Counted from the stretch's first letter, positions 52,052 through 60,417 are shown. The stretch is DNA of 64,000 nt from Opitutaceae bacterium (GCA_028280945.1 JANQKV010000029.1:1-64000), one strand, 5' to 3'. Translations and numbers: made by a program. The notes: generated by a model from the sequence alone, not told the origin.

Positions 52052-54271
52052 TCAAGCATCGGCTTCAATCAGGCCGTCGTCTTGTTCGTGGATGAATTGA
52101 TCGTTGCTCGAGTCGTCTGCTGGATCCGTTTCCATGTCCGGCACTTCGCCCACGCTGAAGTGGTATTCGAAACGGATGACTTCACCCTCGTGGGTGAAGG
52201 TAGCCTCGATCCGGTAGGCACCTTCGACCATCGGCAACTGTTGGCTGACCACAAAATCAGCGGTGCCGAGCGCCGGAAGCCGGGCCGGCACAACCTGACG
52301 ACCCGCCACTTCGCCCTCTGCGTTGATCAATTTAAAGGTGATCTCTCCCGACCAGGGTGCAGGGAAGTCGTTGCACATCAGAATCGGAATGTCGACGGCC
52401 GCACCCGGAGCATGAATCTCCTCCCAGCGGTCGATCAGCAGGCCAACCGGGAAAAACGCCGCATAGGCGTAGTCGTGGTAGAACGGCTTGAAGGTAAGAT
52501 TCTCCAGATCGACAAAATTATCCGCCGTATAGCCCTGCTCCTCGATGCCCCGCGAGTAACCCAGCACACAAAACTCCTGTACGGCGGCGCTGGTGCGGTG
52601 CACCCGCCAATAAGAGATCAGCCGGTGGTATTTGTAGCCATAGGCCTCGTAATACACCTCGGGCGGTGAGTCCTCCGGATACAGGCGGTTAAAAATCCAC
52701 CGCGTCAGCGCCGTGGGTTGGCCTTCGCGTGTAATCCAGAAGAACACATTTTCGTTGTTGATGATCGGATTCGGGTAGCGCCCGCCATCGGCCGGCGGCG
52801 AAAGCTCACTGGGGCCGTTGTCGGGGATACGCCGCTCGCGCATGAACTCATAGAGCGGTCCCTGCGGCCCCGGGTCCCGCCCGAGGAAATTCTGCAGCAC
52901 GTAGGGATGCGCCTCCACGGGATCGTCGGGGCGTTGCGGCGGTGAATAGCCGTTGTCCCAGGGCCGGTCGGTCAGGTCCAGGCCACGCACGCGTTGGATC
53001 GCCGCGCCGGTCTCCGGCGTGACGCTTTCGTTCTGCGCATCCCAGATGACGATGCTGGTGTGGTTCCAGCGCTCCCGCATCCAGTCGGTGTATTGCGGCA
53101 CCAGCGCATCCGCCATGAACGCTTCCGGATAGGTTTCGGCCTCGGCGCCATACCAGATCGGAAACTCGTCCTGCACCAACAGACCCACTTCGTCGCAAAT
53201 GTCATACCACCACCGCGGGGCGGGCCCGAGGCAGAAGCGGAAGGAGTTCCACTGCATGTCCTTCATGCGCTGAAACAGCAGTTGCACCCACTCGCGGTCC
53301 CACGGTTTGGATCCGCGCTGCGAGTCCTCAAAAAAGCGGAACAGACAGATGTTGGTGCCGCGCAGGAAATACGTTCCGCCATTGAGCTCGGCGAATCCGG
53401 TGTCCGCGTTGAACGCAAAGTCCCGTAAGCCGAACCGATGCGACCACGAGTCACCGTCGATGGACAACTCGATCTCATAGAGAAAGGGATCCTCCGGCGA
53501 CCAGGGCCGCCCCTTGGGCATCGGAATCTCAAAGGACTGGCCGGCAGGATCGAGTGACTCGTGTCCCTCCGCGATCACCTTTGCCGTAGCGGCTTCCGTC
53601 ACCCGGTAATCGACCTGAATCGGGGAAGAAGGACTGTGGCCGAAAACATCAACATCCACCAAGACGTTTCGGCGCTGCCAACTGGGCGCAAGCTGCACGG
53701 AGTCGAAGCGATGCCGTCCGGTAAACACGATCTCAACGTCGTCATAGATGCCGGGGATGTGCTTGTTCTTTTCGAAATCGTGGCCCCATACGATGTGATC
53801 GGGTTGGAGCGAAGGATGGGCCGCCACCTGCACCAGCAAACCATTGGTTTCTCCCGCGGGTTTCAGGTGCTCCGCCAGCTCAAATTCTCCCGCCGAAAAG
53901 TTGAAGTCGTGTTCATCCACCAATCGACCGTTAAGCCAGACCTTGGAGCCATACTTGGCCTTGTGGATGCGAAGTTGCGCCCGTCTGAATGCCTCGTCCG
54001 GTGTATCGAAGGTGGTCCGATACCAGAAGTAATTTCGCTGCGCCGACTCAACGCCGGTCGCCGCCAAGCCGGGTTCAGCCAGGTCCACCAAACCGGGCAC
54101 GGGGACCGTGCGTTCAAACACTCCGGGGGCATCTGCTCCGACCGACTCCGCCAACTCCCAGTCCCCGTTGAGCGACACGGTAAGCCGATCGCTCATCGTC
54201 CCATTCGCCACCAGACAGCCGGCCAACAATACGCCGGCCCATCCGAGTTTCCGCACCGGACTAGTCTTCAT
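52052..54271 (-). CDS. GH2 family glycoside hydrolase, lipoprotein
   Basis: A 739-residue enzyme. The N-terminus carries a possible lipobox (VLLAGC, Cys near 19), so it may be envelope-anchored. A GH2 sugar-binding domain (LNGDWELAES, DEHDFNFSAGEFELAEHLKPAG) and an immunoglobulin-like domain precede the TIM barrel with FLRGTNICLFRFFED, QWNSFRFCLGP and IVIWDAQNESVTPE, where the Glu of QNE is the acid/base. A separate C-terminal beta-sandwich follows. The exact glycoside is unknown. Its start overlaps the ribokinase end, so they are co-translated. Confidence 0.82.
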   Translation of the reverse strand: MKTSPVRKLGWAGVLLAGCLVANGTMSDRLTVSLNGDWELAESVGADAPGVFERTVPVPGLVDLAEPGLAATGVESAQRNYFWYRTTFDTPDEAFRRAQLRIHKAKYGSKVWLNGRLVDEHDFNFSAGEFELAEHLKPAGETNGLLVQVAAHPSLQPDHIVWGHDFEKNKHIPGIYDDVEIVFTGRHRFDSVQLAPSWQRRNVLVDVDVFGHSPSSPIQVDYRVTEAATAKVIAEGHESLDPAGQSFEIPMPKGRPWSPEDPFLYEIELSIDGDSWSHRFGLRDFAFNADTGFAELNGGTYFLRGTNICLFRFFEDSQRGSKPWDREWVQLLFQRMKDMQWNSFRFCLGPAPRWWYDICDEVGLLVQDEFPIWYGAEAETYPEAFMADALVPQYTDWMRERWNHTSIVIWDAQNESVTPETGAAIQRVRGLDLTDRPWDNGYSPPQRPDDPVEAHPYVLQNFLGRDPGPQGPLYEFMRERRIPDNGPSELSPPADGGRYPNPIINNENVFFWITREGQPTALTRWIFNRLYPEDSPPEVYYEAYGYKYHRLISYWRVHRTSAAVQEFCVLGYSRGIEEQGYTADNFVDLENLTFKPFYHDYAYAAFFPVGLLIDRWEEIHAPGAAVDIPILMCNDFPAPWSGEITFKLINAEGEVAGRQVVPARLPALGTADFVVSQQLPMVEGAYRIEATFTHEGEVIRFEYHFSVGEVPDMETDPADDSSNDQFIHEQDDGLIEADA

Positions 54272-55187
54272 GTTGCGCTAGAAAAGCATCCACCTCCGCC
54301 CGCTGCGGACAGGACGGACTGGCTCCCCGCCGGCCCACACTGATCGCGGCGGCCGCACAGGCAAACCGGAGGGCGTCGCGCAGTGCGCGCCCCTCCGTCA
54401 ACGCCACGGCAAACGCCCCGCAAAACGTGTCCCCCGCTGCCACCGTATCGACCACCTCAACCTGAAATGCCGGCACGGTCAGGTTGTCGTCGAGTGTCGC
54501 CGCCACCGCACCTTCCTCGCCCAGCGTCACCACAACCAGTTTACAACCATAGTGGTCGCGCAAAATCCGGGCCAACTCACGATCGCCGGCGTAAGTGAGG
54601 TCGGCCTCGTCGGCGAGGAACCGGCCTTCCACTTCGTTGACGACCAAGGCATCCACCCGCCGTAAATCATCCCCCGCCATGGCCCGGGCGGGCGCCAGGT
54701 TAAGCAATACCGGCACACCATAACGCTCGGCGATTTCAATCACCCGCGTATTGGTTTCGGGGGGGATCTCGCACTGCAGGAGAATGCGATCCGCCGTCGC
54801 GATCTCGGCCTCGATGGCATCGATGCGTTCGGGGGTAAGGCGGTTGTTGGCCCCTGAAGCAACGGTCAGGTAATTCTCGCCGTTTTGCCCGACCATCACA
54901 AACGCCGTGCCGGAAGCGACCCCGGTTTCGCGATCCACCAAGGCAATGTCGATGCCCTCCGCCTCATACATGGCGAGCATCGCCGGCGTGTAGGCATCGT
55001 CACCGACACAATTCACAAACCGCACCTGCCCGCCGGCCCGTTGCGTGGCGACGGCAGTGTTCGCGCCTTTCCCGCCATACGTCTGGGAAAAAGTCGCGTT
55101 GATGATGGTTTCGCCGACCTCAGGCAGGTGAGGCATGTGCATCACCAGGTCGACATTGGAGCTTCCGATAACGAAGTAGGAGTTCAC
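54261..55187 (-). CDS. Ribokinase-type PfkB sugar kinase
   Basis: A 308-residue PfkB-family kinase. The N-terminal motif GKGANTAVATQRAGG and the C-terminal DTVAAGDTFCGAFAVAL (catalytic Asp in AAGD) are typical of ribokinases. It would phosphorylate ribose, deoxyribose or a related pentose. It is the first gene of a series that continues with GH2 and GH115-like genes, with a short overlap to GH2. A deoC gene in the same locus fits a pentose phosphate end product. Substrate is inference. Confidence 0.87.
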   Translation of the reverse strand: MNSYFVIGSSNVDLVMHMPHLPEVGETIINATFSQTYGGKGANTAVATQRAGGQVRFVNCVGDDAYTPAMLAMYEAEGIDIALVDRETGVASGTAFVMVGQNGENYLTVASGANNRLTPERIDAIEAEIATADRILLQCEIPPETNTRVIEIAERYGVPVLLNLAPARAMAGDDLRRVDALVVNEVEGRFLADEADLTYAGDRELARILRDHYGCKLVVVTLGEEGAVAATLDDNLTVPAFQVEVVDTVAAGDTFCGAFAVALTEGRALRDALRFACAAAAISVGRRGASPSCPQRAEVDAFLAQHED

Positions 55188-55252
55188 GGCTCGGGGGTAG
55201 AGGGACGGTTCTACCCTACGATACCCCGCGCTCGCCCTGAGCCCACCTCTAC

Positions 55253-55263
55253 TTGACGTTGAT
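55253..55263. promoter_or_regulatory. Candidate LacI-type operator, TTGACGTTGAT
   Basis: ACGTTG-centred motif 66 bases upstream of the ribokinase start. Its sequence is identical to the complement of 45775-45785. Confidence 0.45.
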
Positions 55264-55329
55264 CAGCTAAAGCCGCCTGCCGCAATGCGATCACCAGCCT
55301 CATAGTCGGACGCGGATATTTCGATGTGG

Positions 55330-55533
55330 TTAAACATCACCGATCCTCCAAATCAGTGCGTTTCCTTTTTTCTCTTTTCTTTCCAGATGGATTTCCTGCT
55401 CAAGTCGGCAAATCCATTCGGGACATGGCTGTTTGTAGGGAAGGCCCAGGGAATGCTTCAGTTCTTTCCATGTCATGCCCGATGAATGAGACAAGGCTTG
55501 GTGGATGGAGTCTCTGAACTCGGTGTATTTCAT
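55330..55533 (-). CDS. Small hypothetical protein, terminal gene of array 2
   Basis: A 67-residue protein (MKYTEFRDSIHQALSHSSG) with a winged-helix-like middle (MTWKELKHSLGLPYKQPC) and a basic C-terminus. It begins directly after the R' of the B1 attC site and resembles small DNA-binding proteins, but no family is recognised. The attC that should follow it (lower coordinates) is not evident. Confidence 0.55.
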   Translation of the reverse strand: MKYTEFRDSIHQALSHSSGMTWKELKHSLGLPYKQPCPEWICRLEQEIHLERKEKKGNALIWRIGDV

Positions 55534-55539
55534 TCCCTC

Positions 55540-55660
55540 TCAGAACGTCAAAGGTGAGCAGCGCGCGGTGACCAGCGACTGTGGAATTGTGACGATATTC
55601 AGGACGGGTGATGCGACAACGGCGGCTCTGGTCGACGTTGTCTCTAACGGCTGGATGGAC
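55540..55660 (-). repeat. attC-B1 (121 bp, long class)
   Basis: On the minus strand R'' is GTCCATC (55660-55654) and R' is GTTCTGA (55546-55540). It is closely similar to attC20 and attC6 of array 1, with GACCAGAGCCGCCGTTGTCG as left arm. Confidence 0.85.
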
Positions 55661-55666
55661 TCTTTT

Positions 55667-55966
55667 TCAGTCATGCTTCTGAGTAGATTTCACAAGTCCC
55701 CATGCGACCCAGCAATCGAGGGCTATGATCGGTGTGCCAATACCTATCACGTAAAGCCAATATAGTATCGGTGTAGCATTCCGACCGTCGACCGGGTCCA
55801 GCGTCAGGCGTGTGAACATGTTTCCCGTGTAAAGGACGTAAGCCAAGAACCCGTTCGCGAGGACAAAGCCCGTCACGTAAACAACCGCGACCATCACGGG
55901 CCCCCTGCGAAAAGCGTAGAGGCATTCAGGGAAGTCCTTAGTAAAGATGTCGGTGAACTTTCCCAT
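55667..55966 (-). CDS. Small membrane protein, cassette gene
   Basis: A 99-residue protein with two hydrophobic stretches, about residues 25-48 (MVAVVYVTGFVLANGFLAYV) and 66-88 (ILYWLYVIGIGTPIIALDCW). The family is not recognised. The stop is seven bases before the B1 R''. Confidence 0.62.
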   Translation of the reverse strand: MGKFTDIFTKDFPECLYAFRRGPVMVAVVYVTGFVLANGFLAYVLYTGNMFTRLTLDPVDGRNATPILYWLYVIGIGTPIIALDCWVAWGLVKSTQKHD

Positions 55967-55972
55967 TACTCG

Positions 55973-56033
55973 TCCTTCGTTTGAGCTCAGAGACGGCGCG
56001 TTCGCGACGTTGTCTGAGGCGACTGGTTGGGCT
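55973..56033 (-). repeat. attC-B2 (61 bp, degenerate R')
   Basis: Minus-strand R'' is GCCCAAC (56033-56027), and R' is replaced by GAAGGAC (55979-55973). The arms CTCAGACA and CTGTCTCTGAG remain. Confidence 0.75.
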
Positions 56034-56418
56034 TTTGGTTCAGTGAAAGCAGGATGTGACCCTGTCTTGAGTCTTCACTTTCAATCACGAGTGGAACGGT
56101 AGAAACAACCACGCCGTCTCTTTCCTCCACTAAGTGGTTCGGAACGAATATCTCGAACCCTCTAAGGTTGTTCGGGGTGATGTAGAAGCTTCTGGTTATC
56201 AGTACACCGGATTCTTTCTTTTTCACTGAACTGACCGGGAATCGAAGACCTCTTTCTGGCAGCTCACGGTTCATAATAAGCATGAGAAACGAATCATAAG
56301 CCTCCGAAATTATGCCCTCTTCACTCGGGTGGCACTTGATCGCTTTCGCTAAGTAACGGTGTTCACTCGTCTGGGCTAGAAGAGGAACAAAAAGCAAAAG
56401 AGAGACCGCACGTATCAT
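55987..56418 (-). CDS. Hypothetical secreted protein, cassette gene
   Basis: A 143-residue protein with signal peptide MIRAVSLLLFVPLLAQ. The mature part includes a beta-rich segment (GVLITRSFYITPNNLRGFEI and DGVVVSTVPLVIESED). Family unknown. The final residues KPNQSPQTTSRTRRL are encoded by attC-B2. The same kind of tail ends several other cassette proteins. Confidence 0.65.
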   Translation of the reverse strand: MIRAVSLLLFVPLLAQTSEHRYLAKAIKCHPSEEGIISEAYDSFLMLIMNRELPERGLRFPVSSVKKKESGVLITRSFYITPNNLRGFEIFVPNHLVEERDGVVVSTVPLVIESEDSRQGHILLSLNQKPNQSPQTTSRTRRL

Positions 56419-56427
56419 GTTTTCTTA

Positions 56428-56544
56428 GCCCAACGTAAAGCATGAGGCACGGCGGCCAGCGACCATGAAATGGTGACGATATTCAGGACGGGTGATGCGA
56501 CAACGGCGGCTCTGGTCGACGTTGTCTCTAACGGCTGATTTGAC
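56428..56544 (-). repeat. attC-B3 (117 bp, long class)
   Basis: Minus-strand R' is GTTGGGC (56434-56428), and the R''-like end is GTCAAAT (56544-56538). The core matches attC-B1. Confidence 0.8.
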
Positions 56545-56559
56545 TCCTTTGGTTTCTGT

Positions 56560-56766
56560 CTATTCATCGGCCTCTCTGAATAAGTGGCGGTAGAGGCTGT
56601 AGAGTCCTGAAATCAGGCAGGCGATTCCGATCGAAAGACCTGGCCATTCATTTCGACCGTCGACCCATCGTGCATGCGCCCAAATCGCTATACTTGCCGC
56701 GCCCAAAGGGAGCAAAACTGGCCAAGTGAATACTGAACGTGGGAGCTTTCCTTTGGGCTTAATCAT
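56560..56766 (-). CDS. Small two-helix membrane protein, cassette gene
   Basis: A 68-residue protein with hydrophobic segments at about 15-30 (WPVLLPLGAASIAIWA) and 41-58 (PGLSIGIACLISGLYS). No family is recognised. The ATG lies nine bases from the R' of B4. Confidence 0.6.
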   Translation of the reverse strand: MIKPKGKLPRSVFTWPVLLPLGAASIAIWAHARWVDGRNEWPGLSIGIACLISGLYSLYRHLFREADE

Positions 56767-56775
56767 TCCTCCTGC

Positions 56776-56836
56776 GTCGAACGTTTGAGCTCAGACAGTG
56801 TCATCTGTGAACCTTGTCTGAGGCGGATGGTTGGGC
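56776..56836 (-). repeat. attC-B4 (61 bp, short class)
   Basis: Minus-strand R'' is GCCCAAC (56836-56830) and R' is GTTCGAC (56782-56776). The outer arms CTCAGACA/TGTCTGAG are kept, but the central arms (AAGGTTCACAG/ATGACACTG) no longer pair well. Confidence 0.85.
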
Positions 56837-57183
56837 CCTTCCGTCGTGAAGGAATGAATAACTTCAATTCTTCCGCGGATCCTGGAATTAAACTCCGTGA
56901 GTTCCTCCGCAGGAATCCAGAGCTCTTCGTGTTCCTTGGCACCGACCACCTTCTTCGGGAATCGGTTCAGATACTCTGCTTCGACTTCAAATCGCGTAAC
57001 GAATCCAGAGCCATCGGCTGGAACGTTCCAGTCGCGTGCTATTTGAACAGCATATTCTTCATTCGTGACTGGATAAAAGATAGGCTGCTCCGGTAATCGC
57101 GGCGGAAATTCACTCCAGTCAGACGATTCGATCAGCGCCAGCTCCTTGGCACCTACGGGTCGATATAGTGTGATCGTTTTCAT
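56791..57183 (-). CDS. ADP-ribosylation/crystallin J1-type protein, cassette gene
   Basis: A 130-residue protein with the consistent pattern LYRPVGAKELALIESSDWSE, FPPRLPEQPIFYPVTNEEYA, QIARDWNVPADGSGFVTRFE and HEELWIPAEELTEFNSRI, shared by proteins annotated as ADP-ribosylation/crystallin J1. The function is not established and the name may be misleading. The C-terminal tail GPNHPPQTRFTDDTV is read from attC-B4. Confidence 0.75.
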   Translation of the reverse strand: MKTITLYRPVGAKELALIESSDWSEFPPRLPEQPIFYPVTNEEYAVQIARDWNVPADGSGFVTRFEVEAEYLNRFPKKVVGAKEHEELWIPAEELTEFNSRIRGRIEVIHSFTTEGPNHPPQTRFTDDTV

Positions 57184-57192
57184 GGATTGCTC

Positions 57193-57253
57193 GCCTAACG
57201 TTTGAGCTCAGAGACGGGTACTTGTGCCCGTTGTCTGAGGCGACTGGTTCGAC
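57193..57253 (-). repeat. attC-B5 (61 bp, short class)
   Basis: Minus-strand R'' is GTCGAAC (57253-57247) and R' is GTTAGGC (57199-57193). The centre ACGGGCACAAGTACCCGT is a near-perfect inverted repeat. Confidence 0.9.
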
Positions 57254-57648
57254 TGTTTGTCCCTTTTGGGGAGAAGAAACCGAAATGCGAAAAACATACC
57301 TAATCCTGCCCCAGTCCACGCTCCTGTGAGCTCGGTTGCATAGAAGACGTGGGTTCCGTGTCCTGTGATCAAGGCAGGTGGAAACGGAACGGCGAACAGT
57401 CCTCCTAAAAATCCCAGTGTGCCCACGACGATTCGATTGGGTCGAGGTGCAATCCAAGTGCCGACTATCACAAAAATAACGACTGGGATAACATGTCCGG
57501 TAAACCTCGGGGCGAGCCCTACAATCGAAATCCAAACATTCGAGTGGGAAAATGTCGCGCTGCTAAAAACGGATCCCCACCAATGACCGAACGCCATGGA
57601 CAGCACGGCGGCGACCGGAATGAAGGTAATCCAACGGAGAGCATTCAT
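57208..57648 (-). CDS. Polytopic membrane protein, cassette gene
   Basis: A 146-residue protein with several hydrophobic segments (WITFIPVAAVLSMAFGH, HVIPVVIFVIVGTWIA, IVVGTLGFLGGLFAVPF and AGLGMFFAFRFLL). No family is recognised. ATG 57648 was chosen because the longer frame runs through attC-B6. The tail KQSNQSPQTTGTSTRL is encoded by attC-B5. Confidence 0.68.
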   Translation of the reverse strand: MNALRWITFIPVAAVLSMAFGHWWGSVFSSATFSHSNVWISIVGLAPRFTGHVIPVVIFVIVGTWIAPRPNRIVVGTLGFLGGLFAVPFPPALITGHGTHVFYATELTGAWTGAGLGMFFAFRFLLPKRDKQSNQSPQTTGTSTRL

Positions 57649-57652
57649 CTGC

Positions 57653-57713
57653 GTCGAACGTTTGAGCTCAGAGAGGGGCACTTGTGCCCGTTGTCTGAGG
57701 CGATTGGTTGGGT
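57653..57713 (-). repeat. attC-B6 (61 bp, short class)
   Basis: Minus-strand R'' is ACCCAAC (57713-57707) and R' is GTTCGAC (57659-57653). The centre ACGGGCACAAGTGCCCCT has one mismatch. Confidence 0.9.
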
Positions 57714-58096
57714 TTCTTTCTGTAGGTGAGATACAGGATCGAGTAGCCGATAAAACTGGCGACGAAGGAGCAAATCGCCGGCAGATTCTGATAGCCGGAG
57801 AATATCCACGCGGCCACAAAGAATACGGACGGACCGACGATGCTGGCTACAAAACAGGCGAATGTTCGCTTCTGACCTGCGAAATCCTTGGTCAGTGAGA
57901 GCGTGAACATAACGAACGTGTAGATCACGACGGCCGCCAAAAATGGCGGAAACATTGCGCCAATGACTTCAGCATAGATCGGCAGCTCCCACGCCCACGG
58001 GCGCAAAAGCCACAAAGAAGGCCCGATAAGAAGACCATACGTGATCCAGAAACTCTTCCCGAGCCGGATGGGATCATCAATGGATGGAATCTTCAT
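57668..58096 (-). CDS. Four-helix membrane protein, cassette gene
   Basis: A 142-residue protein with hydrophobic segments including SFWITYGLLIGPSLWLL, FPPFLAAVVIYTFVMFTLSL, FACFVASIVGPSVFFVAAWI and ICSFVASFIGYSILYLTY. Family unknown. ATG 58096 was chosen over a long upstream frame that crosses attC-B7. It ends with the tail KKPNQSPQTTGTSAPL. Confidence 0.68.
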   Translation of the reverse strand: MKIPSIDDPIRLGKSFWITYGLLIGPSLWLLRPWAWELPIYAEVIGAMFPPFLAAVVIYTFVMFTLSLTKDFAGQKRTFACFVASIVGPSVFFVAAWIFSGYQNLPAICSFVASFIGYSILYLTYRKKPNQSPQTTGTSAPL

Positions 58097-58104
58097 CTTT
58101 GTTC

Positions 58105-58221
58105 GCCCAACGTTAGAGGTGAAACACGGCGGCCAGCGACCGTGAAATTGTGACGATATGCCGAACGGGTCATGCGATAACGGCGGCTCTGGCCAACGTT
58201 GTCTCCAGCGATTGGTTAGGG
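58105..58221 (-). repeat. attC-B7 (117 bp, long class)
   Basis: Minus-strand R'' is CCCTAAC (58221-58215) and R' is GTTGGGC (58111-58105). The arms GGCCAGAGCCGCCG and CGCTGGCCGCCG pair. Confidence 0.85.
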
Positions 58222-58575
58222 GTAATATGCACGCATGTATAGTGGCATGGTTAATTCGGAAACCGCCCACTCGAATAGAAAAACTCCGAGAGACCACAAT
58301 GTGAGGACTCCAATACCTTTCGCTCTTCGCGTTCGAAACATGTAAACGGGGAGAAAGATGACAGTCGCGATGAGAACCCAATCGGATGGGTAGGTGATGC
58401 CTTGTTTGAGCGAGTCTCTCGAGACCCAACACGCGATGGGAAAGTAAAGAACTAGAGAGTCAAGATATCGCTGGTTGGTGGTCCATGCCCCGAGGGAAGC
58501 GAAGACAATGTCACGAACAGCGAGCAAAAAAAGCGCGGCCACAAACCAAACCAAGGGAATGTGTTCACGTTTCAT
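58216..58575 (-). CDS. Membrane protein, cassette gene
   Basis: A 119-residue protein that begins at ATG 58575 (MKREHIPLVWFVAALFLLAV) with hydrophobic segments at its N-terminus, near residues 40-52, 66-80 (SDWVLIATVIFLPVYMF) and 88-105. An in-frame ATG at 58587 lies in the attC-B8 boundary and was not used. Family unknown. Confidence 0.62.
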   Translation of the reverse strand: MKREHIPLVWFVAALFLLAVRDIVFASLGAWTTNQRYLDSLVLYFPIACWVSRDSLKQGITYPSDWVLIATVIFLPVYMFRTRRAKGIGVLTLWSLGVFLFEWAVSELTMPLYMRAYYP

Positions 58576-58578
58576 TGT

Positions 58579-58639
58579 CCCTAACATTTGAGCTCAGAGA
58601 CGGCGCGTTAGCGACGTTGTCTGAAGCGACTGGTTAGGT
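58579..58639 (-). repeat. attC-B8 (61 bp, short class)
   Basis: Minus-strand R'' is ACCTAAC (58639-58633) and R' is GTTAGGG (58585-58579). The centre GACGTCGCTAACGCGCCG is a divergent hairpin. Confidence 0.85.
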
Positions 58640-58694
58640 TCATTTCTGGGTCGCTTGTTGATTTCAGAAGCCATGAAGGAATGCCCTACTAGCG

Positions 58695-59006
58695 CTAAAA
58701 CTGATGAGTAACTGACACCTTTATGGCGCTTTCGATTTCGCCTACGGTGACGCCTACTTTCTTCCCGTCTACCTCAACAGATTCCGCGCTATACTCTTTG
58801 ATCTTATCGTAGATCCACGCACCGATAATCGATGCTGAGGTGGCGGACGTCAGCTGGGAAACCGTGATCAAAATCTCGAAAAGGGTATCTTCTCCAGCGC
58901 CCCGTCTTTCAACCGCTGGAGTGCGTTCGACCGTGACGCCATCAGGTGCTGACTGATCGAGAAAAAATGAAAGGCCCGGGTGGTAGCTCGTGATTCGGAT
59001 GACCAT
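58695..59006 (-). CDS. Hypothetical protein, cassette gene
   Basis: A 103-residue protein (MVIRITSYHPGLSFFLDQSA) with an alpha-helical hydrophobic middle (TLFEILITVSQLTSATSASI) and a C-terminal beta region (EVDGKKVGVTVGEIESAIKV). No family is recognised. It starts twelve bases after the B9 R', and a 55-base spacer follows its stop before attC-B8. Confidence 0.6.
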   Translation of the reverse strand: MVIRITSYHPGLSFFLDQSAPDGVTVERTPAVERRGAGEDTLFEILITVSQLTSATSASIIGAWIYDKIKEYSAESVEVDGKKVGVTVGEIESAIKVSVTHQF

Positions 59007-59017
59007 AATTCTAGTTC

Positions 59018-59078
59018 GTCGAACGTTTGAGCTCAGAAACGGCGCGATAGCAACGTTGTCTGAGGCGACTGGTTAGCT
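59018..59078 (-). repeat. attC-B9 (61 bp, short class)
   Basis: Minus-strand R'' is AGCTAAC (59078-59072) and R' is GTTCGAC (59024-59018). The centre AACGTTGCTATCGCGCCGTT is a divergent hairpin. Confidence 0.85.
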
Positions 59079-59084
59079 ATTTCT

Positions 59085-59675
59085 TCAATCGATTCCAAGG
59101 AACCGATAGTAGGCGGTTTGAGTGTTCGGGTCATAGGCTAAATACTCCGTCTCTGAATAGAATCCTCGCTTCGCTGGTTTATCACGATGGATCTCGTTCC
59201 TTAAGAAGTAGAGCCAATCCTCATGATACCTGTAAGTCCACCATTCCGGAGGCCGAGCACTCGATTCAAAGGGAACCGACTTCTTCATATCGCTCATGGA
59301 GAGTGGGATGAGATCATCAGAAACCAGACGCCTAAGCTCACTCTCCGAAGTTCGGAATCTGAGATAAACGCTACCCGAGTCTGCGAACCAAAAAACACTG
59401 CTTTCGATCTCAGTGAACTCGGCCGAAGGGGGTATCCCGAAAGTATCTTCGAACACCACAGAAGGCTGCATGGACCGGATGATGCCAAAAACTACTAGTA
59501 CGGCTAACGCGACACCGGACACGACCATAAGTCCCGCTGGAATTCCCGCACCCCACTTAAGCCATGCTATCTTCTTTCTCCACCCGAAAATTGTAAGAAC
59601 CACCAAAGCCACCCAAATCAGAGCGAAAAAACCGAGTATAGCGCCCCAGACTAAAATGACTATGCCGGGTCCCAT
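59085..59675 (-). CDS. Hypothetical membrane protein, cassette gene
   Basis: A 196-residue protein with two N-terminal hydrophobic segments (VILVWGAILGFFALIWVALV and GLMVVSGVALAVLVVFGII) and a C-terminal soluble domain of ~120 residues that contains SVYLRFRTSESELRRLVS, PEWWTYRYHEDW and SETEYLAYDPNTQTAYYRFL. It resembles small anchored domains of unknown function. The stop is seven bases before attC-B9. Confidence 0.65.
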   Translation of the reverse strand: MGPGIVILVWGAILGFFALIWVALVVLTIFGWRKKIAWLKWGAGIPAGLMVVSGVALAVLVVFGIIRSMQPSVVFEDTFGIPPSAEFTEIESSVFWFADSGSVYLRFRTSESELRRLVSDDLIPLSMSDMKKSVPFESSARPPEWWTYRYHEDWLYFLRNEIHRDKPAKRGFYSETEYLAYDPNTQTAYYRFLGID

Positions 59676-59683
59676 TTGAATTC

Positions 59684-59800
59684 AGCTAACGTTGAAGGTG
59701 AGGCATGACGGCCAGCGACCGTAAAATCATGACCGGATTCAGGACGGATGACCCGACAACGGCGGACTTGGCCGATGTTGTCTCTACTGACTGGGTGGGC
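59684..59800 (-). repeat. attC-B10 (117 bp, long class)
   Basis: Minus-strand R' is GTTAGCT (59690-59684), and the R'' position reads GCCCACC (59800-59794), one base from the GCCCATC variant. Confidence 0.8.
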
Positions 59801-59807
59801 TCTTTCA

Positions 59808-60413
59808 TCAGTCGATACTCGGAACTGGCACGTGTATGGGCACTGTTATCGATTCTGTTGCGCCCCAAGTAAACATTCCAGGAGCAGCGTTTCGCACGGA
59901 TGTTTCCGCCATTGTTGGATATTCCCTTCTGAACCTCTCGTATGCTACCTCGAAATCATCTCGCAATATAGGTAACGCTTGCGGGATAACTTTAAGGCCG
60001 AACGTATTTTTGGCTCGCCAAACTTGTACATCAAAATGGCCGATATATGTCACTTCTTCGGGTAGCACATCGAACTCGAATGAAGTATCCGAATACTCGT
60101 GCCGCATTGCTCCAGATCCTAGATACCAATCCGAAATACTGTAATGTCCCAAAGGGACCTCGATAAGCCAAAGATCTCTCGAACTGTTTATAACCAAAGT
60201 CTTGAAAAAATTCTCCCGATGTTCGTTTGAGCGAAGGTAAAATTCTATGGTTACATTCTGGGAGTCATCGGGGTCGCCAGAACGACTAATAGAAGCCAGA
60301 ACCAAGCCAGACTTAGATAGGTCTATTTTAGCTACGTTATCTGGCGTGACAGCCGTGATACATCCTCCCAGGAGCAGGCAAAGCAGAATAGAGAGCGAAC
60401 CGGGTTTACTCAT
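59808..60413 (-). CDS. Hypothetical lipoprotein, cassette gene
   Basis: A 201-residue lipoprotein. ATG 60413 gives MSKPGSLSILLCLLLGGC with lipobox Cys18. The mature domain appears beta-rich (SGLVLASISRSGD, NVTIEFYLRSNEH, YIGHFDVQVW), with a helical C-terminal end. No family is recognised. A start 27 bases upstream in the same frame lies within the attC-B11 boundary and was rejected. Confidence 0.68.
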   Translation of the reverse strand: MSKPGSLSILLCLLLGGCITAVTPDNVAKIDLSKSGLVLASISRSGDPDDSQNVTIEFYLRSNEHRENFFKTLVINSSRDLWLIEVPLGHYSISDWYLGSGAMRHEYSDTSFEFDVLPEEVTYIGHFDVQVWRAKNTFGLKVIPQALPILRDDFEVAYERFRREYPTMAETSVRNAAPGMFTWGATESITVPIHVPVPSID

Positions 60414-60417
60414 ATGT

